Position numbers and translations under genes: made by a program. Under the pieces are notes generated by a model. It was not told the DNA's origin. It did no database searches and was given only the letters and a program-made list of their open reading frames with translations. A stretch of 64,000 nucleotides of DNA from Nereocystis luetkeana (lineage: Eukaryota; Sar; Phaeophyceae; Laminariales; Laminariaceae): contig JARUPZ010000013.1 in NCBI GenBank assembly GCA_031213475.1, positions 2,142,231 through 2,206,230 of the forward strand, given 5' to 3'. Positions 43,601-52,617 of this stretch are shown here, piece by piece; the first letter of the stretch is position 1, and every line of letters starts with the position of its first letter.

Positions 43601-46600
43601 CCAATCGGTTCTTGTATTTACGCCCAGAATAGTACATATTTTTCCGATGACCGGAAGATCCAGGACTCGCGTTGATGTAACGAGCGCGCCGTTTCATTGC
43701 GGGGTGCACCGTGGGACAACGACCGGCCGTTGTCTCGACGGTGCTTCTCTCCATATCCTTCCTACAGAATGTGCTGTGTTACTGTAGGCGTGGCTGGTAA
43801 TTTTGAGGGCAACTCGAAGTATTGGAAGGGTGACTGTTAGTGGTTTGTTGGCGCTTGTTTTCCTGGTGGTCGCGTGTTGGCGCTCTGACTATGAGAGAGT
43901 GAAGATATCGGGCCGGTAAGTTGCCTTGGAAGGGAAATACTGTGCACGGCGTGGCGTTGTCCGCCTTGTAACGATTGGTGCAGCCGTCGTTTTTTTGATG
44001 CCAACAGCGCCGCCATATTTTGGCTTGTGTTTCGCGCTATTAAACCCCGCCCCACACCCTTCCCGTACGAAACGCTGGCCTACCCTCTGCCTCCTTATGC
44101 CCTGTGTGCTCTCGTAGCTCCGACATGCGTGCGCTAGCGCAGATATTGTACATAACTCCCATGTGCCTCGCCCTCCTTTTCTTCGCTCTCTCTTGATATA
44201 CTCTCAGACTTACTAAGGCGGACGGGGTAGACATTTGGTGCACACGAATGCCTTGGTAGGTCAGTAGGCATTTGGTGTGCACAAATTCCTTGTTAGGTCA
44301 GTAGGACGGTTTCCGAGATTGGTCCTGGGGTTCAGCAAAACACTACTGGGCGTATACAGCAATGGCCCCTCTATAGGGCCGGTATGCGCCAGTCGACAAC
44401 ACCGGCACTATAGCGGCAACCGCCACTGCTGCGCACGCGACCACGCAGGTGAATCCCGTATGTGCCCAGCGACTATACAGACCCTGTGGCGGGCAACCGA
44501 GCACTATAGAGGGGGCCGCTACTATTCGACACCTTCCTTTTATTTCCCTACCCTCAGCTGCGTTTCCTCGTGCCATGATGTATGGGAACACCCACCCCTT
44601 GCAGGCGCTGGACGGTGACCTGCTTGATAAAGAGTCACTCGGCATGGTCAACGCGTACCAACCGTCGCTGACGTCGACGTGGATGTTCCAGAAGTCCATG
44701 AGCGTGGGGGTGGGGGAGAAGGTCGACCCGAATCTCATCGTCGACCTGCTGGCGAACAACTTCAAATCGATGGACAAGGTACTGGCTGCTGCTGCTGCTG
44801 TGTCAACACGGACGTGGCCACTTTAATGCTTTAACTTGTGGGTGGGAGAGTGCTGAACAGCGCACCTTACGGTAGTAATGTTTATGTTCCACTTGTCTTC
44901 AATTCGGAAAAAAACAGCGCTTGATAGTCCATACTCTCTTCTCAGTTCATCTTAACTCCGAGAAATTCCAGGTTCCTTCACGGGTCATGACCCGACCCGC
45001 GGCTCGGGTTCAGAAGGCCTCCAAAATCTCACGGGTCGGGTCGGGTCGGGTTGGGTTTTGCTAAACCTCACTGGTCGGGCCAGCTAACCCTGACCCGACC
45101 CGACCCGACCCGCGAGGCTTTACGTGCTTCGTGAATTTTCCCGGAATTTCCCCAAGCGGTCGGGGTGAAGTGTTAGGTGTAGGGGTTATAGGGTTTACAG
45201 TCAAGTTTATTCAGCCAGGTTTTTATTTAAGGTGGGCCACGGGCTGTACAGCCGTCTCACCTCAATCTGCGCGTATACCGTGCTACTGCTCGTGTTAGCC
45301 CAGCGTGGGCTGGCGAAGGCTTCCCCCCTCCCCCTGCTAGGTCTCAGTGGCATGACGTTAGCATTGCGTTGGCAGAAATGTACGTGCAGGCGATTTTTTT
45401 CTCATGTGTTTCATTGCGTCACACGTGTGTCGGCAGAAGGCGGGCGCTCGTAGAACAAATACCCGCTGGAGGTACGAATAGTGGCCTTAAATGCGCATTG
45501 ACCCCTTTAGGGCTACAGCCCCCCTTTGGGGACCCTTTAGGGCTACAGTCCCCCTTTGGGGACCCTTTAGGGCTACAGTCCCCCTTTGGGGATAAACCAC
45601 TAGAAATTCGAGTGGTGTGTCCCCGGAACGGTACTGCAGTTCTGAAAGGGTTTAACTGACTGGCATTCATAGGCATAACATGTCTATTAAGTACCTGGTA
45701 TAAAGATGAGAAGGTATTGGTGGGTGAAAGTAATTACGTGTGACGTGGTCAACTTCCACCAATCACCTACCAGGTATGACGTAATTAATTTCCACCAATT
45801 ACTCGAGACGTAATTAAATTTCCACCTCCGAGGCACACGGACCCTTACCGTATACCACTCTGGACAGAAATATAAGGAACGTTTATAAATTAGTATGAAG
45901 ACTAAGAGGTCCTGATATTCACGGCCAGAGTGGTTAAGGCATGCAAGATAGCCGACCCCCTGGGACACATTTCGAAGCCGATTTTCTCCGAAACATGCCT
46001 TAAGGGGGGCGCACCCAGCGAAAACGGTTGACACGGAAGTATGCCGTCGAGATGTTTCCGTAGACGTGCGTCGTCGCTCGAATGCTTCCACTGTTGTCCC
46101 CGCTGTCGAGAAATCCCAGCTCTGAAACCAGGTGTGATATGTTGTCACACCCGTGTTACTAATAGTATTACGGGGGGCCATAGTAAATAGGACCTATGGT
46201 ACAGACAAAAACCTATATATTTCCGTATTTTGACAACAACTTTTGGTTCTATTTACTGTGGTCCCCCGCAATAGTGGTATACTATAGTGGGACGTGGTAG
46301 TTGCGAATGTATCCTACGTGAAACGCGGTGGCCGGTCGTTGGCAGCAGCCGATAGCTTTTGAAACCTACCAGCTGGAAAGCACGAAAGCTGCGTTGTGTA
46401 TATATACATGTAGACAACATACAAAATTAACAGCGGCTGTTAATAGTATTTTCCTTGCCACGCGGTCAACTATTTCCCCTGCTCCTCCTCCTCCTCGCCG
46501 CCCGCCGTTTTCAGCTCCCGAAACACGACTTCCCCACGTCGCAAATATCAGTTCAATTCAGATCAGATCAGATCAGTTCAGATCAGATCAGATCAGATTC

Positions 46601-49424
46601 CCGATGCCATGATCCAGGTCTTTCAGGATAGATGTATCCCTGATTTACTTGGTACCACTCTGACCCATAGTATAAGGAGCGTTTGGATTGAGTATTTATA
46701 TCCGATGTTTTTTGTCTATAGTTCGGGTCAGATCGATATATGATATGCATGATCTAGATGCTGTCACCGGGTGGGAGCCGTAGGAACTGCGTGATCTAGC
46801 TCGCTTTTTCCGTGTCGGATCTGTACGAGTACAGATCCTGCACGACGTCTCATGCCGGCAGATGTAGAATCTGTAGATCATCTGTTGATGTATCGCGACC
46901 TGTCAGCTGTACGAACGGTTCCCCTTCTCCTCCTCCTCCTCCTCCTCCTCCTCCTCCTCCTCCTCCTTGTCCTCCTTGTCCTCCTCCTCGCCGCTCGCCT
47001 GCCGTTTTCGTCTCTCACGCTCTCTGCACTACCGCCTCGTATGAAAGCTTGGAAACCCCGTGTTGAAGCCCTTCTTGCAGGACGTTGTGCAGTTCGGCCC
47101 GTTGGCTCGAGTGCTGGCAGGTGTGACCGTGGATGCGCCCCTCTCGATCCCCCCGCTCGTGCTTCACGTCGGAATCCTGCCGCTGGTGGACTGGATAGGT
47201 ATGCGTTTGTGTGGGCATTTTTTCTTGTCGTTTGTTTCCGGACGCTATCAGCTCACCATACATACCTCGGAGCTGCAAGTAATAGCTCAAAGAAGGTTCC
47301 ATCACTATCTATAGGAGCGATAAAGCTGGAGCCCGCCTGCTGCTGGCTAGCCGTGCTGTGCATTTCGCCCGCTGACAGTTTGTGGCGCTAAAAGCCAGCC
47401 TGCTTGAGCCAGTTGTAGCCGCCACCTACCCCGAAGTTGTACTTGTTTGGGCTACAGTAATCGGAGCGGCCACCTTGGAACAAAATCATTCGATGTTTTT
47501 CTACGTATGACCTACCGAACGTTTGCTGGGGTGGCGCGATGGGAGAGATAGTTGAGCTCGTAGCTCGTGCTCGCCAGCGGATGTGTGCCTATTCCCATTC
47601 GGACGCCCGATCTCTCCAACCTAACAAATCAACTACACACAGTCCGCACGTAAATCAACCAAACGAACGACCGAAATGACCCGCTGCCAAGCCACAAAAG
47701 CCAAAACCTTCAAACGCAATCGGCGTCGTTTACACGAAGACGCCCCGAGACAGATAGATCATCGATCCCTATTTCTTTCAGGGGAGACCTGTTCCTGACC
47801 AGTATTGATTTACTCGTAGCTCCTGTTGCCGGGGGGCAGCCGTGAGGTGTGCATGATCCAATAGCACATGTTTCCTCGGTTGCATCTGCACTACCATGCA
47901 GATCCTGCACAGCAAAAACTCCTGTTGGCGCGCTAGAATCTTTTGATGGTATGCCGCTCTGCGCGTAAATATAAGAACCGCTTGGTCTCCATACTAGTGT
48001 ATAAACGTTCCTTCTATTTCAGTCCAGAGCGGTCCATCGTGATCTGTCTGCTGTGTGGAAGCTTGGATGTAATCGGCGTCGTGTAATTGCTTGCGGGGAA
48101 AGGCGGAAATGATAGCTGCTGTGTGCTGGGAACGCCTGGGAGTTGGGCGTTGCGCTGTAAAAAATGGATTTTCCTGGAAGAGGATCGTGCGTGCGTCTGT
48201 CTCCCAAGCAAGCCCCTGCATGATTGTTGGTGAGATATTCAGGAGTTCAGAGAGCGCGGCAGCATTTCATGAAAAACTGAGAGGTTCAGGAATGTTTGGG
48301 TCGACCCTTTACCCGAGAAAATGATGACACCACTTTTCACACCAGTACCTGGTACGAAACATCGCAAGGTTACGTTCTGTAGGGTTTGTGGGTGTAGAAG
48401 TCTTACAGAACTTTCAGAAGTTCCGGGTACGAGTATGGAAGTCTTGAAGAAGTCACAGAAGTTCCGGGTATCGTACGGAAGTCTTACATAGCTCACACAA
48501 GCCGGGTATATAAATGTTGTACCCGTACCCGCACCCGCACCCCGGTATATTACAAAGTGTCGGGTACCCAGTATTTACCCTATCTTCGGGGTATTTCTCC
48601 TACCCAAAAGCCGGGTACAAGTGTAGAATGTTGTACCCGTACCCCGGGTATTATTGCGGGCGTACACAACTTGCAGAAGTTTCGGGTACGGGTATGGACG
48701 TCATGCAGAACCCACAGAAGTTCCGGTACGGGTATGAATGTCGTGCAAAACTTACTTCTTCGTAGAGTAATACCCGGGTAGATAACACGGGTATGGTTTT
48801 GTGTGTACCCCACAGAACGCAACCTCAAAACCTTGTACATATAGGACGCGCCTTGCCTCACATAAGAAACAGATATCGAGCCTGGCCCAATGAAAGAGTA
48901 CTCTTAGGTGATCTCGAATCATTGTTTTCGGACCTTTTCCGGAACTCGCTCTATTCTTCACCCCCCCTGCACCTTTTCGAAAGGGATGCGCGTGGTCAAT
49001 GGTCGTGCGACTAAAACAAGAAACAAATGATTACCCCCCTCCTTTGGTGCAAGCGATGTCTGCCTGGTCGGTGAAAACCGGACGTGCTCCGTCCCGGCCC
49101 GGCATTGTTGTTGGGATGCGAGGGTCTATGGTCATACGACTACGGTCATACATGACATCGAGTACACATCTGTCATATGTCATACGACTACACGGCCATG
49201 TATGACATGAGTACCCCCCCCCGCGCCCCCAAAACAAATCACTCACAGGTCATTTCTTTGGCATGGGGTTCTACTCCACCATGCACTCTCTCGTTGGGCC
49301 GCAGCTCAGACAAAAACTGCCGTCTATGTCGAAAGAGGAACGGTACCGCACCTCGAGGCTTTTGGACGCGTGGGAGTACGGGAGTGGGTCGGACTACCGC
49401 TATCAAGCGCCGGAGAAGCCGTAG
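25654..49424 (+). CDS. Plastid-targeted FAD-dependent oxidoreductase, lycopene-cyclase-like family
   Basis: This is a complete 14-exon gene of 2025 coding bases (674 residues). Exons are 25654-25762, 27840-28111, 30195-30382, 31305-31419, 33289-33407, 35834-36014, 36610-36722, 37611-37742, 38761-38850, 41054-41176, 42984-43065, 44605-44778, 47048-47198 and 49249-49424. All phases agree. The protein matches, from memory, the plant 'lycopene beta/epsilon cyclase family' protein At2g32640, whose substrate is unknown. The Rossmann segment FDVLVCGGTLG is near residues 170-180, followed by VGVVERG, GREQEWNIS, a second FAD segment LVLDCMGN near 333-340, QYFWEAFPAGSG, and QSPLSFGGF near 485-493. The C terminus is DAWEYGSGSDYRYQ and ends at TAG. 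Residues 1-21 form a signal peptide cleaved before FALGPK, so the product should enter the plastid. Intron 4 uses a GC donor. Exon 2 (low complexity) and exon 1 are the least certain parts. Confidence 0.93.
26643..26722. mobile_element. B-family MITE with TACTCGTA insertion
   Basis: The arms CTGCAGTCCCGTTTAG and AACGGGACTGCA flank a centre that carries TACTAATACTCGTA, absent from other copies. Confidence 0.65.
26729..26838. mobile_element. A-family MITE
   Basis: Complete ends and TA flanks. It directly follows a B-family MITE in gene 2 intron 1. Confidence 0.8.
27144..27236. mobile_element. B-family MITE
   Basis: CCCTTTTAGAACCGCAGTAC...GGACTGCGGTACTAAAAAGG. It lies in gene 2 intron 1. Confidence 0.75.
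27763..27834 (+). repeat. (TC)n microsatellite
   Basis: A nearly pure TC run ends five bases before the acceptor CACCAG of gene 2 exon 2, so it serves as the polypyrimidine tract. Confidence 0.9.
29800..29876 (+). mobile_element. Short poly-C-tailed element, tail lost
   Basis: GTGCTCCGTCTCGAAGGGGG to AACAACAAATGACTCCGCC matches the other short copies. Confidence 0.5.
29928..30125 (+). mobile_element. Poly-C-tailed element
   Basis: GGATGCAGCTCACCCTTCAT to GGATGATATCGAGTACACC followed by C-rich tail. It ends 70 bases before gene 2 exon 3. Confidence 0.65.
30592..30735 (-). mobile_element. Poly-C-tailed element
   Basis: CATGCATGGCCGTAGTCGTA to GCGCCGTGAGGTGTTGGGCG; the tail end is lost. Confidence 0.6.
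31470..31718 (-). mobile_element. Two tandem poly-C-tailed element ends
   Basis: Two copies of the GTGTACTC...CATGGCCGTAGTCGTATGAC block, each preceded by a G run on the plus strand. Confidence 0.6.
32416..32560. mobile_element. Two degenerate B-like copies
   Basis: Repeated ATTCCAAGTGATTTGGGCC with TCCAAAGGGG resembles B-family cores. Ends are unclear. Confidence 0.35.
32697..33222 (+). mobile_element. Head-to-tail array of poly-C-tailed elements
   Basis: Five units in one orientation: long type at 32697, 32892 and 33035, short type at 32808 and 33132. Each ends in a C run. It stops 66 bases before gene 2 exon 5. Confidence 0.65.
33455..33690 (+). repeat. GATCACGATCTAGA minisatellite
   Basis: Units of about 14 bp, themselves near-palindromic, start 50 bases after the donor of gene 2 exon 5. 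Decayed units continue to about 34100. Confidence 0.75.
34287..34390. mobile_element. B-family MITE
   Basis: ACCCTTTCAGAG...AGGGGACACACT with right arm CCCCTAAAACGGGAC...AAAAAGGGTT. Located in gene 2 intron 5. Confidence 0.7.
34495..34627 (+). repeat. (GA)n microsatellite
   Basis: About 130 bases of GA. Frames of Arg-Glu or Ser-Leu across it are artefacts. Confidence 0.9.
35556..35745 (+). mobile_element. Poly-C-tailed element
   Basis: GATGCAGCTCACCCTTCATG to GCATGATGCCGAGTACCCCC. It ends about 90 bases before gene 2 exon 6. Confidence 0.65.
36980..37086. mobile_element. A-family MITE
   Basis: TTATGGGGGACC...GGTTCCCCGTGA ends, slightly drifted. Located in gene 2 intron 7. Confidence 0.75.
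38263..38346. mobile_element. B-family MITE
   Basis: CCCTTTTAGGACCGCAGTCC left end and AAGGGACTGCGGTCC right end. It splits an older duplicated segment shared with about 41230-41350. Confidence 0.75.
38435..38525. mobile_element. C-family MITE
   Basis: TACCACTCTGTTCGGAAATA left and GGTCAGAGTGGTA right, with TA flanks. Confidence 0.7.
38880..38988 (-). mobile_element. Short poly-C-tailed element
   Basis: A G run, then GTGTGCTCATTTGTTGCGTG to CCCTTTCGAGACGGGGCACC. It follows gene 2 exon 9 closely. Confidence 0.6.
39308..39400. mobile_element. C-family MITE
   Basis: ATACCACTGTGGCCGGAAAA left and CGCCCAAAGTGAA right; the interior AAGGAACGTTTATA matches the copy at 45851. Confidence 0.7.
40150..40325 (+). 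repeat. AAAATCGGCT-family dispersed repeat
   Basis: TATGGAGAAAATCGGCTGTG and TTATTATCTCGTCACCCGTG are shared with the other copies. Confidence 0.55.
40631..40720 (+). repeat. GTGACCACGGCTTGTCC repeat, copy 2
   Basis: Second copy of the segment at 3211-3297, in gene 2 intron 9. Confidence 0.6.
41853..41957. mobile_element. B-family MITE
   Basis: ACCCTTTTAGGGCTGACTGC...CCCCTAAACGGGACACTGCC. Located in gene 2 intron 10. Confidence 0.7.
43223..43316. mobile_element. B-family MITE
   Basis: ACTTTTAGAGGTGCAGTCCC left arm and GGGGCTGCAGTCGTAAAAGT right arm. Located in gene 2 intron 11. Confidence 0.7.
43552..43640. mobile_element. C-family MITE
   Basis: ATACCACTATGGGTGGAAAT left and ACGCCCAGAATAGTA right; interior AATATGAAGACC is shared. 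Confidence 0.65.
44985..45125. repeat. GGGTC/GACCC palindromic repeat
   Basis: TCGGGTCGGGTCGGGTTGGG and CCCGACCCGACCCGACCC flank a short core. The flanking GCGAGG(C/T)TT is shared with the copy at 21295-21560. Confidence 0.65.
45500..45656. mobile_element. B-family MITE with amplified left end
   Basis: The left terminal unit CCCTTTAGGGCTACAGTCC... (about 40 bp) occurs three times in tandem before a single core and right end. Confidence 0.75.
45851..45940. mobile_element. C-family MITE, near-consensus
   Basis: ATACCACTCTGGACAGAAAT left and CACGGCCAGAGTGGT right with interior AAGGAACGTTTATA. Confidence 0.75.
45955..46165 (-). repeat. AAAATCGGCT-family dispersed repeat
   Basis: On the minus strand ACGTCTACGGAAACATCTCG and GGAGAAAATCGGCTTCGAAA match the 60930 copy. 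Confidence 0.6.
46167..46272. mobile_element. A-family MITE
   Basis: Family ends TTACGGGGGGCC...GTCCCCCGCAA. It directly follows an AAAATCGGCT-family repeat. Confidence 0.8.
46556..46600 (+). repeat. GATCA microsatellite
   Basis: About nine GATCA/GTTCA units in gene 2 intron 12. Confidence 0.75.
46649..46737. mobile_element. C-family MITE, drifted
   Basis: TACCACTCTGACCCATAGTA left and TATAGTTCGGGTCAG right with AAGGAGCGTTTGGAT inside. Confidence 0.55.
46921..46992 (+). repeat. (CTC)n microsatellite
   Basis: CTC repeats about 55 bases upstream of gene 2 exon 13, adding to its pyrimidine tract. Confidence 0.8.
47946..48040. mobile_element. C-family MITE, drifted
   Basis: GCCGCTCTGCGCGTAAATAT left and CAGTCCAGAGCGG right with a TATAAACGTTCCTT interior. 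Confidence 0.6.
48340..48790 (+). repeat. Minisatellite of GAAGTTCCGGGTACG units
   Basis: Degenerate units of about 40 bp (for example CAGAAGTTCCGGGTACGAGT) repeat about eight times in gene 2 intron 13. Confidence 0.65.
48968..49041 (+). mobile_element. Short poly-C-tailed element
   Basis: TTCGAAAGGGATGCGCGTGG to CAAATGATTACCCCCC, directly joined to the longer element that follows. Confidence 0.55.
49042..49235 (+). mobile_element. Poly-C-tailed element
   Basis: TTTGGTGCAAGCGATGTCTG to TATGACATGAGTACCCCCCC. It ends immediately before the last exon of gene 2. Confidence 0.65.
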
Positions 49425-49997
49425 AACAATCATTACGGAAGGCTGCAGGGCAGGTTCTAGCTCGCATTCCAAACGTCGAGCATTCTGGAATGCGATGCGT
49501 GCTGGCAGCACTTCGGAGGCTTCAGCTGGAAGTTTCGGAGGCTACGTGAATAATTTCGTTTATGGTCGGAAGTGAATGCGAGCATTCTGGAGATATTTTG
49601 GGAGGCTTAAACTGAAAGTTTAAAAGGCTGCTTACTGCACGTACATTGGTGAACGAGTTTAGGCGCAGTAGACTTGAAGCTATGTTGAGTCGAGAAGACA
49701 CGAAGAAGCCCGGAGCATGATAGTGATATATATTCCAGATGATAACGATTGAGGTATGTATCCTTTTGTGTTTTGTTTTTTTGCTGGAAACCCCATCGTT
49801 TCGGGGGGTTGCGCTGGTGTAGAGCGATGAGATACCAGGTAGGCGCCTACCCCTTGACCGTTCGGACTTCACTCCCGTTGTCAGGACAGAACGCCTGGAA
49901 TTAAAATGTATCGGACTTAGGTTTGTGTACAGCAGTGCAGTAGTTCAAGGGTTGACGACCGACAGCTGGCGCACGACACAAAATCTGAACGTTGAAG

Positions 49998-50320
49998 TGT
50001 GGTGAGCTTAAGCTTTTTTTTCACCAATCCGCCGCAGGATAAAAAAGAAGAAGAAAATAACAAAAACTGGCGCATTATCGTGGAACGTGCCGCCTTTGTT
50101 TTTGGCGTTCACATGCTTCGGCTGGAAGAACACTGCCGTCTTATGAGGATGAGGATCATGATAATATTCTTACATCACCACATTTCCCTGAACGAATTGG
50201 CCCATGGTCACAAAACGGGCTATAAAAAAAATCGTCGCGATGCAAAAAAACAAATGAGTGCCAAGTGGTGAGCTTAAGCGTTTTTTTTACCAATCCGCCG
50301 GAGGATAAAGAAAAGTAAAA
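49998..50320 (+). repeat. Pair of 55-bp direct repeats
   Basis: GTGGTGAGCTTAAGC, a T run and CCAATCCGCCG(C/G)AGGATAAA occur at 49998-50060 and 50265-50320. Confidence 0.7.
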
Positions 50321-50539
50321 GTATCAAGTGCAAAATAGTTGGTGCACCGCAGTGGTACCAGTATGCAGGAAACGGTACTATTAATAACGAGTTGTGGCAT
50401 ATTATCCCGCATTACGTAATACCAGGAACATATCCATGGTACGAGTATGTATATACCAGGTACAATCACATCCTGGACATTATCCCGCATGACGTAATAC
50501 CAGGAGCATATCCATGGTATACGAGTATGTATATACAAT

Positions 50540-51690
50540 AACACCCTGAACAATCCCTACTTTGATAATCTATTGTGTCTTCAATTGTTTTTATCGGCTG
50601 TCTGTTGATCGGAGTTGTCCTAACAATTGTTTTCGGCGACTGTCTGTCTACTAATTGGGATTGCCCACACACTTGATTTCAGCGATTCCGTTGATTGAAA
50701 AATGTCCAGACAAATAGTTTCGGCGGTTATCCATCATGTGAAACTAAGTCGTTTGATTTCGGCGATTGTCTATGAAATTGTGTTGTCCAGACAATTGGTT
50801 GTTGGTGCTGCCGACTATTAATAGTCAAACTTGTCCGAACAACTGATTTCGGGTGCTATCCATTAATTGGAACTATCTAAGCAGTTTGTTTCGGGTGACT
50901 GCCTATAAAATGGAACTGCCCAAACAGTTGGTTTCGGTCGCAGAATACTAAATATATTTGCCCAAACGTACTTCAGCGACTGGAAACCGATCGGAACTGT
51001 CCGCACAATTCATTGCAGACGCCGCCAAAAAACGACTGCTCGAGAAATGTCATGGTCTTGTACCTATTTGTGGTATACTATTACGGGGGACCATAGTTGA
51101 TAGGACCTATGGCATACATAAAAGCCTATATATTGGACCATTTATACTAACAATATTTGGTCCTATTAACTACGCCCCCCCGTAATAGTAGGCCCTCCCC
51201 ATTGAACGTATACTACTGCCAATTGGGACTGCCGGGACCATTGGTCTGGGAGATTGTCATTTCATTGGAAATGTCGACACAATTGATATAGGAGACGGCC
51301 TGACAATTGGAATTTCGGGACAAAGGGATTGGGGGACTGTCTATTAATTGGGATGGTCGGGACGATTGATTCAGGAGACGGTCTACTAAGTGGAATAGTC
51401 TACTGTAGACAATTGATTCGGGAGACAGTGTATTAATCAGAATTGGCCGGACGATTGCTTATGGAGAAGGTCCATTGGTTGGAATTGTCTGGAACATTGA
51501 TCACGGAGACTGCCTAAAAAATGAAATCGTCTGGACAATAGGACCAGGTGGGGGTCATTTAATAAAAACTGCCTGGACAACAGAGCCCGATGCGTTTCAA
51601 TTAGTTGGGATTGGGGGCCACAATAGACAGTTAATTGCGATCGGAAACTATTGAGACAATTGGACTATTATTGCCCATTGTCCTGGGTGT
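50540..51690 (+). repeat. 1.1-kb tandem repeat
   Basis: Degenerate units of about 45-60 bp contain GGAATTGTC(T/C)GGACAATTG and GGGAGACTGTC. The array is split by the A-family MITE at 51080-51186. Confidence 0.75.
51080..51186. mobile_element. A-family MITE
   Basis: Complete ends. It interrupts the 1.1-kb tandem repeat between genes 2 and 3. Confidence 0.8.
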
Positions 51691-52028
51691 GATTTTAGAT
51701 ATACACCCGAAAAAAGAAGAAAATTACGAGGGTAAACGGTAGACTAAACTCATTCCTTCCAACAGACCCGTGTGCAAGTGAAAAGGGATGGATACCGAAG
51801 GTGTTATTTCGCTGTTGTTGTAGAAACCGAGCTACCGCTCAAGCTTCGGCCATGCATCCTCGCTCGCTCGCTCGCTCCGTGGTTGCGTTCATGTTCGCGG
51901 CGTACGCACAGCGTTTATTCGCGTTCGCCACGGTTATGCAAATATGGCCATAAATCGAACACACCTCATCATCTCAAAATTGGAATGCCGTGGTCAATTG
52001 GTTGGCCAAATCCTTTCCATAATATTAC

Positions 52029-52115
52029 CGGGGGGGGGGGGGGGGGGGGTAGACTCGTGTTTTGCTTGCCTTAGTCATTTGACCATTGACCACACATCCC
52101 TTTCGAAACGGAGCA
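52029..52115 (-). mobile_element. Short poly-C-tailed element
   Basis: A G run of 19, then TAGACTCGTGTTTTGCTTGC to CCCTTTCGAAACGGAGCACC. Confidence 0.6.
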
Positions 52116-52617
52116 CCAATCGAGGACCGAGGGGTCCCTACAGGTGTTACCCTAGGGTTTCTTGAACGGAAAGTAGAAGCGTGTCCGCCAGACGAGAAAC
52201 TAAGCATATACCGGTATACCAGCGTCTGCAAACATCAGTTTACGGTATGCACGGGGGAATATAAATCAGGTCAAGGAGGCGCGGCGACACTCCAGCAAAG
52301 CCGTTGCGGTACACCGAGTTGTTACCGTTCTTTGTCGAACGGCCCACGACTTCAAAAAGTGGTTGCGTACTATCTACGGGAGTGTACAACTCCCGATGCT
52401 ATGTCAAGTGGTATCGAGACTTAATTAAGCTGCGTACTGTATCCAAACGTCAAGATAAACGAAAACACAAACAGCAGCACAGCATGAATCGACGCGCGCC
52501 ATTAATGGGCGGTCGGAACTACCAAAACTTGTCATTGATTTAGCTGTTTTCTGTGCGCCTCAATAAACCAACGACCTCAAATATGCCTTGTTAGCAGACG
52601 GTCAAGGGGAGAAAACA

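Larger units (their letters stand above)
49425..52617. other. Convergent intergenic region between genes 2 and 3
   Basis: The region holds the 3' flank of gene 2, a duplicated 55-bp segment (49998-50060 and 50265-50320), a 1.1-kb tandem repeat, an A-family MITE and a short poly-C element. No conserved frame was seen. Confidence 0.6.
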
